From NCBI GenBank assembly GCA_001443545.1, contig LMAD01000032.1, forward strand, positions 1-20,375: a stretch of DNA of 20,375 nt, in the 5' to 3' direction. The stretch's first letter is position 1. Each line of letters starts with the position of its first letter. Source of the DNA: Acidimicrobiaceae bacterium RAAP-2 (GTDB lineage Bacteria; Actinomycetota; Acidimicrobiia; Acidimicrobiales; RAAP-2). The position numbers and the translations under genes were made by a program. The notes beneath the pieces are model-generated. The model had not been told where the DNA came from and searched no databases. It saw only the letters and a list, made by a program, of their open reading frames with translations. Positions 6,529 through 14,569 of the stretch are shown one piece after another.

Positions 6529-7734
6529 ATGGAGTTTCGTCGCATCAACGGGTTGCCCCCGTACGTCTTCGCACAGATCAACGGTCTCAAGTCGACGGCG
6601 CGGACCGCCGGCCGTGACGTCGTCGATTTCGGGTTCGGCAATCCGGACCTGCCGAGCCCCGACGTCGCCGTAGAGAAACTGGCCGAAGCGGTGCACAATC
6701 CGAAGAACCATCGCTATAGCGCGAGCCGGGGCATACCCAATCTCCGGGCCGCCATGGCGACGCGATATCGCGAGCTCTTCGACGTGGAACTCGACCCCGA
6801 AACCGAAGTGATCACGACGATCGGGGCCAAGGAGGGACTGACGCACCTCATGTGGGTCCTACTCGGTCCCGGCGACAGCGCCCTCGTTCCGACGCCGAGC
6901 TACCCGATCCATCTCGCGGGACCCGGATTCGCCGGGGCGACCGTGATACCGGTCCCGATCGTCGATCCCGCCTCGAGTGATCGCGACCCCGGGGACGACT
7001 TCTTCGACGCGTTGGCCGAGGCGTGGCAACGAGCCGTCGTCAAGCCCCGCGTCGTGATCGCCTCGTTCCCCCATAATCCGACGAGCGCGTGCGTCGACCT
7101 CGCCTTCATGACGCGGTTGGTTGACTTCGCCCTCGAACACGACATGATTATCTGCCACGATTTCGCCTACGCGGACCTCGGATTCGACGGCTATCAGCCC
7201 CCGTCGATCCTCCAGGTCCCCCGAGCGAAGGAGTGCTCCGTCGAGCTCTACACGCTCACCAAATCGTTCTCGATGGCCGGTTGGCGCGTCGGGTTCCTCG
7301 TGGGTAACGCCGCGGTGGTGGCCGCGTTGACCAAGCTGAAGAGCTACCTCGACTACGGCACCTTCCAACCGGTTCAGATTGCGGCGATCGTCGCGATGAA
7401 CGAAGCGAAGGACTACCCCGGGACCCTGCGAACGATCTATCAGTCTCGGCGTGACACGCTCATCGAGGGGCTCGGTCGCATCGGGTGGCCGGTGGCGCCG
7501 CCGCGTGGTTCGATGTTCATCTGGGCTCCGATCCCCGAGCCGTATCGGGCGATGGGGTCGTTAGCCTTCGCCACGAAGCTGATCGAAGAGGCGGACGTCG
7601 CGACGAGCCCCGGCGTGGGATTTGGCGATGGCGGCGACGGCCACGTGCGTTTCGCCCTCATCGAGAATGAGGCCCGGACGCATCAGGCCATCCGATCATT
7701 GCGTCGGGCCCTACCCGAGTTGCGCGGGGCCTAG
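6529..7734 (+). CDS. alaC: AlaC-like PLP-dependent aminotransferase
   Basis: The 401-residue protein is a fold-type I class I/II aminotransferase that aligns from memory with E. coli AlaC: FRRINGLPPYVF, YSASRGIPNLR, TIGAKEGLTHLMW, PTPSYPIH, FPHNPTSACV, HDFAYAD, the PLP lysine in TLTKSFSMAGWR (K245), and SPGVGFGDGGDGHVRFALIEN near the C-terminus. AlaC makes alanine from pyruvate with glutamate as amino donor. LL-diaminopimelate or other aminotransferases are close relatives, so substrate is not certain. ATG 6529 is preferred because MEFRRI fits the family start and a TATGGT box lies 6 nt upstream; ATG 6493 would add 12 residues. It converges with the SMP-30 gene, the two stops overlapping by 4 bp with no terminator between. 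Confidence 0.85.
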   Translation: MEFRRINGLPPYVFAQINGLKSTARTAGRDVVDFGFGNPDLPSPDVAVEKLAEAVHNPKNHRYSASRGIPNLRAAMATRYRELFDVELDPETEVITTIGAKEGLTHLMWVLLGPGDSALVPTPSYPIHLAGPGFAGATVIPVPIVDPASSDRDPGDDFFDALAEAWQRAVVKPRVVIASFPHNPTSACVDLAFMTRLVDFALEHDMIICHDFAYADLGFDGYQPPSILQVPRAKECSVELYTLTKSFSMAGWRVGFLVGNAAVVAALTKLKSYLDYGTFQPVQIAAIVAMNEAKDYPGTLRTIYQSRRDTLIEGLGRIGWPVAPPRGSMFIWAPIPEPYRAMGSLAFATKLIEEADVATSPGVGFGDGGDGHVRFALIENEARTHQAIRSLRRALPELRGA

Positions 7735-8615
7735 TTCTGCCCGGTCCCGGGTACGTCGACGTTGACCGCCTCGATGGCACCGAGGCGGGCGTCAGCCACC
7801 TTGAAGCGGTCGCTCGTTGGCGCGGTCATCACGAAGAGTGTCGTGCGGTCTGGACCGCCGAGAGCGCACGCGAAGGCGGTCTGCGTGGTGGTTGCCGACG
7901 CGGTGATCTCGCCACCGGGTGCGACACGTTGACAGGTGTTCGTGAGGGCATTGGCGAACCAGACCTGACCCTCGGAGTCGAGGCAGATGCCATCGGGGGC
8001 GGCAAACTCGAGCGGTGCCCAGACTCGACGATCACGTAGCGTCCCGTCTTCATCGACGGTGAAGGCCGTGAGCCGCATGGCCATGGTCTCGGCGACGATC
8101 AACGTCGATCCGTCGGGCGTGAGCACTGCGCCGTTGGGGAAGGCCATCTCGGGCACCACCTGACGCACGGCGCCTTCGGGGTCGAGGACGACCAGATTGG
8201 TGGTCGGAGGCGGCGACGCCAAGAGACCTTCGACCCCGACCTCGGCGAGCAGGCGGTCGAGGTCGAAACCAAAATTCCCGACGTACGCGACGCCGCTCGC
8301 ACCCGTCGTCAGGTCGTTGGCCCAGAAGCCGCAGTACTCGCTGATGTCGGCGTGCACTGACGTGCCGTTCGCGCCGACGCGCAGGACGCGGTGGTCGGTC
8401 ATCGAGACGCAGAGCTGATCACCGTCGGGGAGCCAGGCGAGGCCCGAGGGTTGTCCCGAGACCTCGTACTCGAGCCGCTCGTCGGTTCCGTCGGGCGAGA
8501 CGGTGAAGACGCCGCGGCGGTAGAAGTCGCTGTACCAGAGACGTCCCGCACGCCAGCGGGGGCTCTCGCCGAAGGCCAGACCTTCGCGGATTCGTGTCGT
8601 CTGATACGTGTTCAT
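7731..8615 (-). CDS. SMP-30/gluconolactonase/LRE-family protein
   Basis: The 294-residue protein is a six-bladed beta-propeller of the SMP-30 (regucalcin/gluconolactonase) family. Expected metal ligands are all visible: E17 in FGESPRW, N100 in FWANDL, an Asn in FPNGAVL near 160, and an Asp in APDGICLD near 207. Members hydrolyse sugar lactones or related esters with a divalent cation. The substrate here is unknown. There is no signal peptide. A GAGGAG ribosome binding site lies 5 nt before ATG 8613-8615. It starts 27 bp after the glycerol kinase stop on the same strand, so the two are probably co-transcribed. Confidence 0.82.
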   Translation of the reverse strand: MNTYQTTRIREGLAFGESPRWRAGRLWYSDFYRRGVFTVSPDGTDERLEYEVSGQPSGLAWLPDGDQLCVSMTDHRVLRVGANGTSVHADISEYCGFWANDLTTGASGVAYVGNFGFDLDRLLAEVGVEGLLASPPPTTNLVVLDPEGAVRQVVPEMAFPNGAVLTPDGSTLIVAETMAMRLTAFTVDEDGTLRDRRVWAPLEFAAPDGICLDSEGQVWFANALTNTCQRVAPGGEITASATTTQTAFACALGGPDRTTLFVMTAPTSDRFKVADARLGAIEAVNVDVPGTGQN

Positions 8616-8642
8616 GGTTCTCCTCTTCGCTCGATGTGTTCG

Positions 8643-10118
8643 TTATGCGCAGTCCACCGCACGGCGCCAAGACCGGTACGAATCATCGATGGTCGCCGAC
8701 GATTCCGGCGCGAATCGACGGTCGGCGCGCCACAGCGTGCTCAACTCCTCGAGCGACGACCAGAGCCCCAGACTGAGACCGGCGAGGGTGCCGACGCCAC
8801 GGGCCGTGGCTTCGAGCGTCGCACTGCGCACGACGGGCAATTGGCAGTCGGCGGCTTGCAGCTCCATCAGCAGATCCATGGTGGCTGCCCCGCCGTCGGC
8901 GCGTAGTTCGGTCAGCGTGAGACCGGACGATTGGAACGAATCGATCATCGCGCGAACTTGATGCGCCAGGGCCTCGACCATCGCTCGAGCGATGTGCGCA
9001 CGGCCGACGGCTTGACTGAGGCCGACGATGGCGCCGCGGGCCTCGGCGCGCCAGAACGGAGAACCGAGCCCGGTGAAGGCGGGCACGACCTGGACCCCCG
9101 CCGCATCGTCGACCCGCCGAGCCAGCGGCTCGAGCTCGTCGGCTACGGCGATGAAAGCCAACTCGTCACGTAGCCACTGGATCGCGGCGCCCGCGACGAA
9201 GGCTGAACCTTCGAGCGCGTAGGTGGTGGGGCCAAAGGCGCCGAGGTCCCACGCGACGGTGGTGAGCAAACCTTCGGCGACGTCGGGGACGGTGGGACCG
9301 GCGTTCGCCATGACGAACGATCCGGTGCCGTAGGTCGCCTTGACGACGCCCGCGGAGAAACCGGCCTGGCCGAAGAGCGCGGCCTGTTGGTCACCGAGCA
9401 TGGCCGTAATCGGTACGTCGGCGAGCTCCGGCAAGACCGCGCGGTCGACGACGCCGAAGTGCGAAGCGGAGGGGCGGATGGGCGCGAGCAGGTCCAGGGG
9501 GACTTCGAAGAGCGCACCCATGGCGGTGGACCAGTCGAGGGTTTCGAGGCCCATCAGGAGCGTACGAGCGGCGTTGGAGGGCTCGGTGGCAAAGACGCCG
9601 CCGTCCACGTTGCCCGTCAGCCACCACAGCAGCCACGTGTCGATCGTGCACAGCGCGGGTGCCTGGGCGCTCGCCACGGCGCCGTGATCGAGGAGCCACG
9701 TCATCTTGGTCGCCGAGAAGTACGGGTCGAGGACCAGCCCCGTTGTCGCACGAACGATCGGCTCGTGGCCGGCGGCGCGTAGGGCGTCACAGCGCTGCGT
9801 CGTGCGTCGGTCCTGCCACACGAGTGCGCGATGCGCGAGTTCGCCGCGCTCGCGATCGAAGGCCACCGTGGTCTCGCGCTGATTGGTGATCCCCAGAGCG
9901 ACGACGTGGCCACCCTGGGTGTGAACGTCTCGGGCGACCTCGCGCAGGGTGTCGACGGCGAGGGTCGCGATCTCGCCGGCGTCGTGCTCGACCTCGCCGG
10001 GGGTCGGGAAGTGCTGGGTGAGCTCTCGGTAGGCGCTCGCGACGACATTCGTCGCGGCGGAGAATGCGACCGTACGCACCCCGGTCGTACCGGCGTCAAG
10101 GGCGAGAACGACGTCCAC
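8643..10118 (-). CDS. glpK: Glycerol kinase (FGGY family)
   Basis: The 491-residue protein matches glycerol kinase throughout: VEHD, ITNQRETT, VWQDRRTT, DPYFSATKMTWLLDH, the ATP-site segment GDQQAALFGQ, TYGTG, YALEGSAFVAGAAIQWLRDE, and PAFTGLGSPFW. It phosphorylates glycerol to sn-glycerol-3-phosphate with ATP in the cytoplasm. The N-terminal phosphate loop reads DAGTTGVRT rather than the common DQGTTSSR, a mild departure that might affect substrate preference. No glpF or glpD is adjacent; instead an SMP-30-family gene follows. Start GTG 10116-10118 lacks a Shine-Dalgarno, but a TAGCCT box lies 7 nt upstream. Confidence 0.88.
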   Translation of the reverse strand: MDVVLALDAGTTGVRTVAFSAATNVVASAYRELTQHFPTPGEVEHDAGEIATLAVDTLREVARDVHTQGGHVVALGITNQRETTVAFDRERGELAHRALVWQDRRTTQRCDALRAAGHEPIVRATTGLVLDPYFSATKMTWLLDHGAVASAQAPALCTIDTWLLWWLTGNVDGGVFATEPSNAARTLLMGLETLDWSTAMGALFEVPLDLLAPIRPSASHFGVVDRAVLPELADVPITAMLGDQQAALFGQAGFSAGVVKATYGTGSFVMANAGPTVPDVAEGLLTTVAWDLGAFGPTTYALEGSAFVAGAAIQWLRDELAFIAVADELEPLARRVDDAAGVQVVPAFTGLGSPFWRAEARGAIVGLSQAVGRAHIARAMVEALAHQVRAMIDSFQSSGLTLTELRADGGAATMDLLMELQAADCQLPVVRSATLEATARGVGTLAGLSLGLWSSLEELSTLWRADRRFAPESSATIDDSYRSWRRAVDCA

Positions 10119-10125
10119 CTCGGTC

Positions 10126-10131
10126 AGGCTA
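10126..10131 (-). promoter_or_regulatory. -10 box for glpK
   Basis: On the minus strand TAGCCT is followed by 7 nt and the GTG start at 10118, one nt longer than the other leaderless sites in this window. No convincing -35. Confidence 0.4.
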
Positions 10132-10216
10132 GCCAGCCCGGCCCGGCGAACGGCGCCGGCGCCGGTGGCAAAGACCAGTAATCACACGGCCGTTGGAGAT
10201 AAGAGAAAAATTGAGT

Positions 10217-10245
10217 TGACGTGATGTAATTACAGTGCTGTAATA
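10217..10245 (+). promoter_or_regulatory. nrdJ promoter (-35/-10)
   Basis: TTGACG (10217-10222) and TGTAAT (10240-10245) are separated by 17 bp, the best sigma-70-type promoter in the window. It predicts a 5' leader of about 125 nt before nrdJ ATG 10377. The -10 is embedded in a palindrome, ATTACAG-TG-CTGTAAT (10230-10245). Confidence 0.6.
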
Positions 10246-10249
10246 ACAC
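10226..10249 (+). promoter_or_regulatory. Tandem TGTAATwACA sites over the nrdJ -10
   Basis: TGTAATTACA (10226-10235) and TGTAATAACA (10240-10249) are two near-identical 10-mers 14 bp apart, the first a perfect palindrome and the second covering the -10 box. They would suit a repressor. The regulator is not identifiable from the sequence. Confidence 0.45.
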
Positions 10250-10273
10250 AGCATCTTGCGTCGAGCAGTGGAG

Positions 10274-10295
10274 CAACCACAACATATTGTGGTTG
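10274..10295 (+). promoter_or_regulatory. NrdR-box-like palindrome upstream of nrdJ
   Basis: A perfect inverted repeat with 9-bp arms, CAACCACAA-CATA-TTGTGGTTG. Its core CAACATATTG matches the NrdR consensus core CwAtATaTwG with one difference. NrdR is the zinc/ATP-cone repressor of ribonucleotide reductase genes in most actinobacteria, and its boxes normally lie by nrd promoters. Only one clear box is seen; a pair is more usual. It lies about 25-45 bp downstream of the predicted transcription start. Confidence 0.6.
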
Positions 10296-10376
10296 AGGGG
10301 GAATCGAGAGACGAACCCATTCCCGGCGGCGTCGAGGTGCGTGGTGTCGGAAACGTACAGGAAAAGAGTAAGTGAC

Positions 10377-13217
10377 ATGGCTATCGCTCCGCAACGGCTC
10401 GGAATTGGACTTCGACGGTTCTTCACGACTGATGACCGTCATCCCTACGACCAGGTGGTGTGGGATCGTCGCGACGCGCGCATCTCGAACTTCCGCGACG
10501 GATCCGTGGCCTTTGAGCAACTCAACGTCGAGGTCCCGTCGACGTGGTCGTTCAACGCCACCAACATCCTGGCGCAGAAGTACTTCCGGGGTACCCTCGG
10601 GGCCCCGGAGCGCGAGACGAGTCTCAAGCAGGTGGTCGATCGGATCGTCGATACGATAACCGACTGGGGGGTCAGTGGAGGGTACTTCGTTGACGATGAG
10701 GAGACCGAGGCGTTCCGCGCCGAACTGAAGTATCTCCTCATCACGCAGCGGGCCGCATTCAACTCGCCGGTGTGGTTCAACATCGGGGTCAAGGGCGTGC
10801 CCCAGCAGGGCAGCGCCTGCTTCATTCTCGCGGTGGAGGACTCGATGCGTTCGATCCTCAACTGGTACACCGAAGAGGGGATCATCTTCAAGGGCGGCTC
10901 GGGTGCGGGCGTGAACCTCTCCAAGATTCGCGCCAGCGCGGAGTTACTCGAGGGCGGTGGCACCGCGAGCGGTCCGGTCTCGTTCATGCGCGGGGCCGAC
11001 GCGTCGGCCGGCACGATTAAGTCGGGTGGCAAGACCCGCCGCGCGGCCAAGATGGTGATTCTCGACGTCGACCACCCCGACGTGCAGGAGTTCATCTGGT
11101 GCAAGGCGCAGGAGGAGAAGAAGGCGCGGGTTCTTCGCGACGCCGGGTTCGACATGGACCTAGACGGCAAGGACATCAACTCGATTCAGTATCAGAACGC
11201 GAATAACTCAGTTCGGATCTCCGATGAATTCATGCAGGCCGTTCTCGATGACGCCGACTGGCACCTGACGGCCCGCGGCGACGGCTCCGTGATCTCCACC
11301 GTGAAGGCTCGCACCCTGTGGCGCGAGATCGCCCAGGCCGCCTGGGAGTGCGCGGACCCGGGTCTGCAGTTTGACACCACGATCAACAAGTGGCACACCT
11401 CGCCCAACACGGCTCGCATCAACGGGTCGAATCCGTGCTCGGAGTACATGCACATCGACAATTCGGCGTGTAACCTCGCGAGCCTCAATCTCATGAAATT
11501 CCTGGGCGAAGACGGTCGGTTCGACGTCGACGCCTTCAAGGCGTCCATTGAGGTCCTCTTCACCGCCCAGGAGATCATCGTGGGCGCCGCGGACTACCCG
11601 ACGGAGATGATCGGGGCGAACTCGCGCAAGTTCCGCCAGCTCGGTATCGGTTTCGCGAACCTCGGTGCGCTGTTGATGGCGTCGGGCCTCGCGTACGACT
11701 CCGACGCGGGTCGGGCCTGGGCGGCATCGATTTCGGCGTTGATGACGGGTCACGCCTACGCGACGAGCGCCCGGATGGCCGGCCGACTCGGCGCCCACGA
11801 TGGCTACGCCGAGAACGCCGAACCCATGATCAACGTGTTACGGATGCACCGCGCCGCGTCGCACCAGATTGACGAATCGCTGGCGCCAAGCGAACTGCTC
11901 CAAGCGGCCCAACAGTCGTGGGAGGACGCAGTGGAGATGGGTCAGCACTACGGTGTGCGCAACGCGCAGGCTTCGGTGCTCGCCCCTACCGGCACGATCG
12001 GTTTGCTGATGGACTGCGACACGACGGGAATCGAACCCGACCTCGGCCTCGTGAAGTTCAAGAAGTTGGTCGGTGGCGGCAACATGTCCATCGTCAACCA
12101 AACCGTCCCGCGGGCGTTGTCGGTCTTAGGGTACGACGAGGACACCGCGGCCGGGATCGTCGCTTACATCGATGAGCACAAGACAATCGTCGGTGCGCCG
12201 GGACTCAAGGCCGAGCACCTGTCGGTCTTCGCGTGTTCGATGGGTGACAACGCCATCCACTACCTGGGCCACGTCAAAATGATGGGTGCCGTGCAGCCGT
12301 TCATCTCGGGGGCGATCTCCAAGACCGTCAACATGCCCGAGGAGGCGACGGTGGAGGACATCGAGGCGCTGCACATGGATGCGTGGCGCCTCGGCGTCAA
12401 GGCCGTCGCCATCTACCGAGACAACTGCAAAGTTGGACAGCCCCTCTCGATGGCCAAGAAGGACGACGCCCTGAGCCCGGAGACGATGGCGCAGGATACG
12501 GCGACGGCCGACCTCTACGCCCGCATCACCAAGCTCGAAGCGGCGCTCGAAGCAGCCAAGACCGAGACGTCACACGTGGTGGTCGGGGCCGTTCGCGAGC
12601 GATTGCCACGGCGTCGAGTGTCGACGACCTTCGCGTTCCGGGTGGCCGACTGCGAGGGCTACGTCACCGTCGGGGAGTACGAAGACGGCCGGCCCGGCGA
12701 AGTCTTCATCAAGGTCTCCAAGCAGGGTTCGACTCTGGCGGGGATCATGGATGCGTTCTCGATCTCAATCAGCCTGGGGCTTCAGCACGGCGTACCGCTT
12801 TCAACGTACGTGCGTAAGTACGTGAATATGAAGTTCGAGCCGTCCGGCATGACTGATGACGCCGACTTGCGCATCTCGACGTCACTCGTGGATTACATTT
12901 TCCGACGTCTGGCTCTCGACTACCTCGACCCGAGTGAGCGTGAAGAACTCGGCGTGCTTTCGACGAGCGAACGCCTCCAGCCCACGCTGCCAGAGGTCGC
13001 CGAACAGGCGACGCAGTCGTTCGGCGTCAGCGTCCAGCCCTCATTGATCGGTACCGCCAATACGACCGTGGCGCCGGAGGTGCCCAAGGCACCGGCACCC
13101 TATCGACGTTCGGAGATGCGTGATGCACCGATGTGCTACCAGTGCGGCAACGTGATGCAGCAGGCCGGCTCATGCTTCGTCTGCTCCAGTTGTGGGGCGA
13201 CGAGTGGGTGTTCGTGA
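10377..13217 (+). CDS. nrdJ: Adenosylcobalamin-dependent (class II) ribonucleotide reductase
   Basis: The 946-residue protein is a full-length class II ribonucleotide reductase of the long actinobacterial type. It converts ribonucleotides to deoxyribonucleotides using a thiyl radical generated by adenosylcobalamin, without oxygen. Visible are KYFRGTLG, C148 in SACFIL, GGSGAGVNLS, the catalytic NPCSE (N352, C354, E356), C365 in SACNLASLN, and LAPTGTIGLLMDCDTTGIEP. A linker (about 700-750) precedes a C-terminal domain (TFAFRVADCEGYVTVGEYEDGRPGE) and a cysteine-rich tail with C920, C923, C933, C936, C939 and C945, ending GATSGCS; the tail should reduce the active site. ATG 10377 has AGGAAAAGAG about 9 nt upstream; the frame is open to 10287, but that part overlaps the NrdR-like site. 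Confidence 0.94.
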   Translation: MAIAPQRLGIGLRRFFTTDDRHPYDQVVWDRRDARISNFRDGSVAFEQLNVEVPSTWSFNATNILAQKYFRGTLGAPERETSLKQVVDRIVDTITDWGVSGGYFVDDEETEAFRAELKYLLITQRAAFNSPVWFNIGVKGVPQQGSACFILAVEDSMRSILNWYTEEGIIFKGGSGAGVNLSKIRASAELLEGGGTASGPVSFMRGADASAGTIKSGGKTRRAAKMVILDVDHPDVQEFIWCKAQEEKKARVLRDAGFDMDLDGKDINSIQYQNANNSVRISDEFMQAVLDDADWHLTARGDGSVISTVKARTLWREIAQAAWECADPGLQFDTTINKWHTSPNTARINGSNPCSEYMHIDNSACNLASLNLMKFLGEDGRFDVDAFKASIEVLFTAQEIIVGAADYPTEMIGANSRKFRQLGIGFANLGALLMASGLAYDSDAGRAWAASISALMTGHAYATSARMAGRLGAHDGYAENAEPMINVLRMHRAASHQIDESLAPSELLQAAQQSWEDAVEMGQHYGVRNAQASVLAPTGTIGLLMDCDTTGIEPDLGLVKFKKLVGGGNMSIVNQTVPRALSVLGYDEDTAAGIVAYIDEHKTIVGAPGLKAEHLSVFACSMGDNAIHYLGHVKMMGAVQPFISGAISKTVNMPEEATVEDIEALHMDAWRLGVKAVAIYRDNCKVGQPLSMAKKDDALSPETMAQDTATADLYARITKLEAALEAAKTETSHVVVGAVRERLPRRRVSTTFAFRVADCEGYVTVGEYEDGRPGEVFIKVSKQGSTLAGIMDAFSISISLGLQHGVPLSTYVRKYVNMKFEPSGMTDDADLRISTSLVDYIFRRLALDYLDPSEREELGVLSTSERLQPTLPEVAEQATQSFGVSVQPSLIGTANTTVAPEVPKAPAPYRRSEMRDAPMCYQCGNVMQQAGSCFVCSSCGATSGCS

Positions 13218-13233
13218 TTCCCGGTATGTCGAG

Positions 13234-13320
13234 TGACATCGAAGTTGCAGTGGGATTGACTCCACAATTTCAGTGAAATGACATCGAGTTTGCAGTCGGT
13301 GACATGATATTTCAGTACGA
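13234..13320. repeat. Four iterated sites of about 21 bp
   Basis: Units start at 13234, 13257, 13279 and 13300 and are 21-23 bp apart, about two helical turns. Each begins TGAC (three begin TGACAT) and ends with TTGCAGT or TTTCAGT plus 3-4 nt. The clearest are TGACATCGAAGTTGCAGT (13234) and TGACATCGAGTTTGCAGT (13279). Read on the minus strand the units begin with ACTG and end in TGTCA, resembling the repeated transposase-binding sites at ends of IS21-, Mu- or Tn7-like elements. No transposase gene is adjacent, so this may be an orphan transposon end. A host-regulator array is the alternative. Confidence 0.55.
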
Positions 13321-13327
13321 GCACAAG

Positions 13328-13356
13328 CCGTCGGGGACTGCCAAGGTTCCCGGCGG
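13328..13356 (+). terminator. Stem-loop after nrdJ, possible terminator
   Basis: A 10-bp stem with two G-U pairs (CCGTCGGGGA paired with TTCCCGGCGG) and a 9-nt loop lies 111 bp past the nrdJ stop. No U-tract follows on either strand. Actinobacterial terminators often lack one, so a terminator role is possible but unproven; it could belong to the mobile-element remnant beside it. Confidence 0.3.
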
Positions 13357-13719
13357 TGCAGTCTGTGTCTGAAAAAAGGCAGCCGGACCGTCGATAAATG
13401 CGGGTTGCCGTGTGTCGCGATAATCAGGTGCGGGTTCACGTCGGGCCCCCAACACCAACACTCACCGCCCTCGACTTATTTAGTTTCGGTGATGAAGCGT
13501 CCGAAGCGCGAACCGGTGGTTTATTGCGCACGCCAACTTCTCGCGACAGTATGCCGTCGATCGAATGTGAAGTACCACAACTGGGACAAACGGCCACCAC
13601 GATCTCTAAACTAAATGTTTCTTGCAGACCAGATTGTTACCCTATTTAGTTGTTGAAATGTGGCGCTCATGAATGGTTCAAGTATCGCTTCGTCCCTCTC
13701 CACCAGAGTCCGCAAGCGC

Positions 13720-14445
13720 CTAAGCACGCCATTTCCTGACCGTCAGCAACGAGAGCGCCAGGAACGTTGCAGCTAGGGCGAGGTAGATACCGGCGACCCC
13801 CCATTGTGAAAGGGGATAGCGCCCGTTGGTGTTGGTATTGATGGATATCATGGCAAACGCGATAAGTGGCAGGAGCAAGGCTCCTGCCGCAGCGATGGAA
13901 ACGATTCTCAGTCGTGCACCGACCCACGTTCCAAAACTGAGTGAGAACAGTGCAATGGCGACCGGGGAAACGCCGGTCAGATCAGTTGGAATCGTGGTGG
14001 TGACACCGGCCATGGGAACGAGATAGACGTGAGTGGCCCACCACTGCACGACGAGTTGCAACAGGGCCGTCGCTACCGCTGCTGGTACGGCCAATGTTGC
14101 CCAGGACACTAGGAGCCACCTGGACCTCGTAACGCCCTGCGACCATGCGAGACGGTTGGTCCTCGTTTCAATTTCAGATGCAACGAGCGGCGCGCCGATG
14201 ACAAGTCCAATCAGAATGGGCCACAGCATCAATCCCAACACGAAGGTTTGGTCTCTGATCTGCCACCGACCCTGGGTCGAGCGACATGCGCTCTGCCTCG
14301 CGAGTTGGTGCGTGACGTGAGCGCAGGCGATTGCTGCGCTGTGGTACTGACGTTCGGTGACGACCATCACGGTAACCAACGCAAGCCAAATCAGCGTTAG
14401 CGTCAGAATGCCGATGCGGTGGCGACGCCACGTAAGCCACATCAT
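13720..14445 (-). CDS. ABC transporter permease, shorter paralog
   Basis: The 241-residue integral membrane protein opens MMWLTWRRHRIGILTLTLIW, and about six hydrophobic segments are visible. It is a paralog of the permease encoded just upstream: both share the block GAPLVASEIE/DxRTNRLAWSQGVTR, QWWAxHV and the ending GIYLALAA...RKWRA. This copy lacks roughly 90 residues of the extracytoplasmic loop before the last membrane segment. Two cysteines in the first loop are kept. Start ATG 14445 has GGAGG 6 nt upstream; the frame is open to 14499, but those residues do not match the paralog. It is the last gene of the GntR/ATPase/permease operon, after a 124-bp gap. Substrate unknown; antimicrobial or stress export is usual for YtrA-type systems. 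Confidence 0.72.
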   Translation of the reverse strand: MMWLTWRRHRIGILTLTLIWLALVTVMVVTERQYHSAAIACAHVTHQLARQSACRSTQGRWQIRDQTFVLGLMLWPILIGLVIGAPLVASEIETRTNRLAWSQGVTRSRWLLVSWATLAVPAAVATALLQLVVQWWATHVYLVPMAGVTTTIPTDLTGVSPVAIALFSLSFGTWVGARLRIVSIAAAGALLLPLIAFAMISINTNTNGRYPLSQWGVAGIYLALAATFLALSLLTVRKWRA

Positions 14446-14569
14446 GAACGGCCTCCATAGTCTGGTCGTGGCGAACTGCCTCGTCGTCGGTCGCGGCACT
14501 TGTCGAATCCACGGAAGGCGCCAACGCCAATCACACCCTTGCGACCATGGTTCACTGTTCCGGGGACTA

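Larger units (their letters stand above)
13218..13719. other. Gene-free stretch between nrdJ and the ABC operon
   Basis: No convincing coding sequence is seen. The content is the iterated sites at 13234-13320, a strong stem-loop at 13328-13356, and a more AT-rich remainder (about 13560-13690) unlike the flanking genes. Short open frames on the plus strand (13398-13649, 13405-13614) have no recognisable domain or ribosome binding site. The stretch marks the switch from conserved core genes to an accessory region. Confidence 0.5.

Noticed and set aside
10246..10376. Cobalamin riboswitch in the nrdJ leader
   Set aside because: I see no B12-box sequence or long paired leader; the region is only about 130 nt.
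10445..11179. 244-codon open frame on the minus strand
   Set aside because: It is antisense to strongly conserved nrdJ sequence and shows no domain.
13234..13320. Possible CRISPR array
   Set aside because: Units are about 21 bp, contiguous, imperfect and without spacers; no cas genes are nearby.
13398..13649. 83-codon plus-strand frame in the gap after nrdJ
   Set aside because: No ribosome binding site, no domain, and a competing overlapping frame (13405-13614); probably chance.
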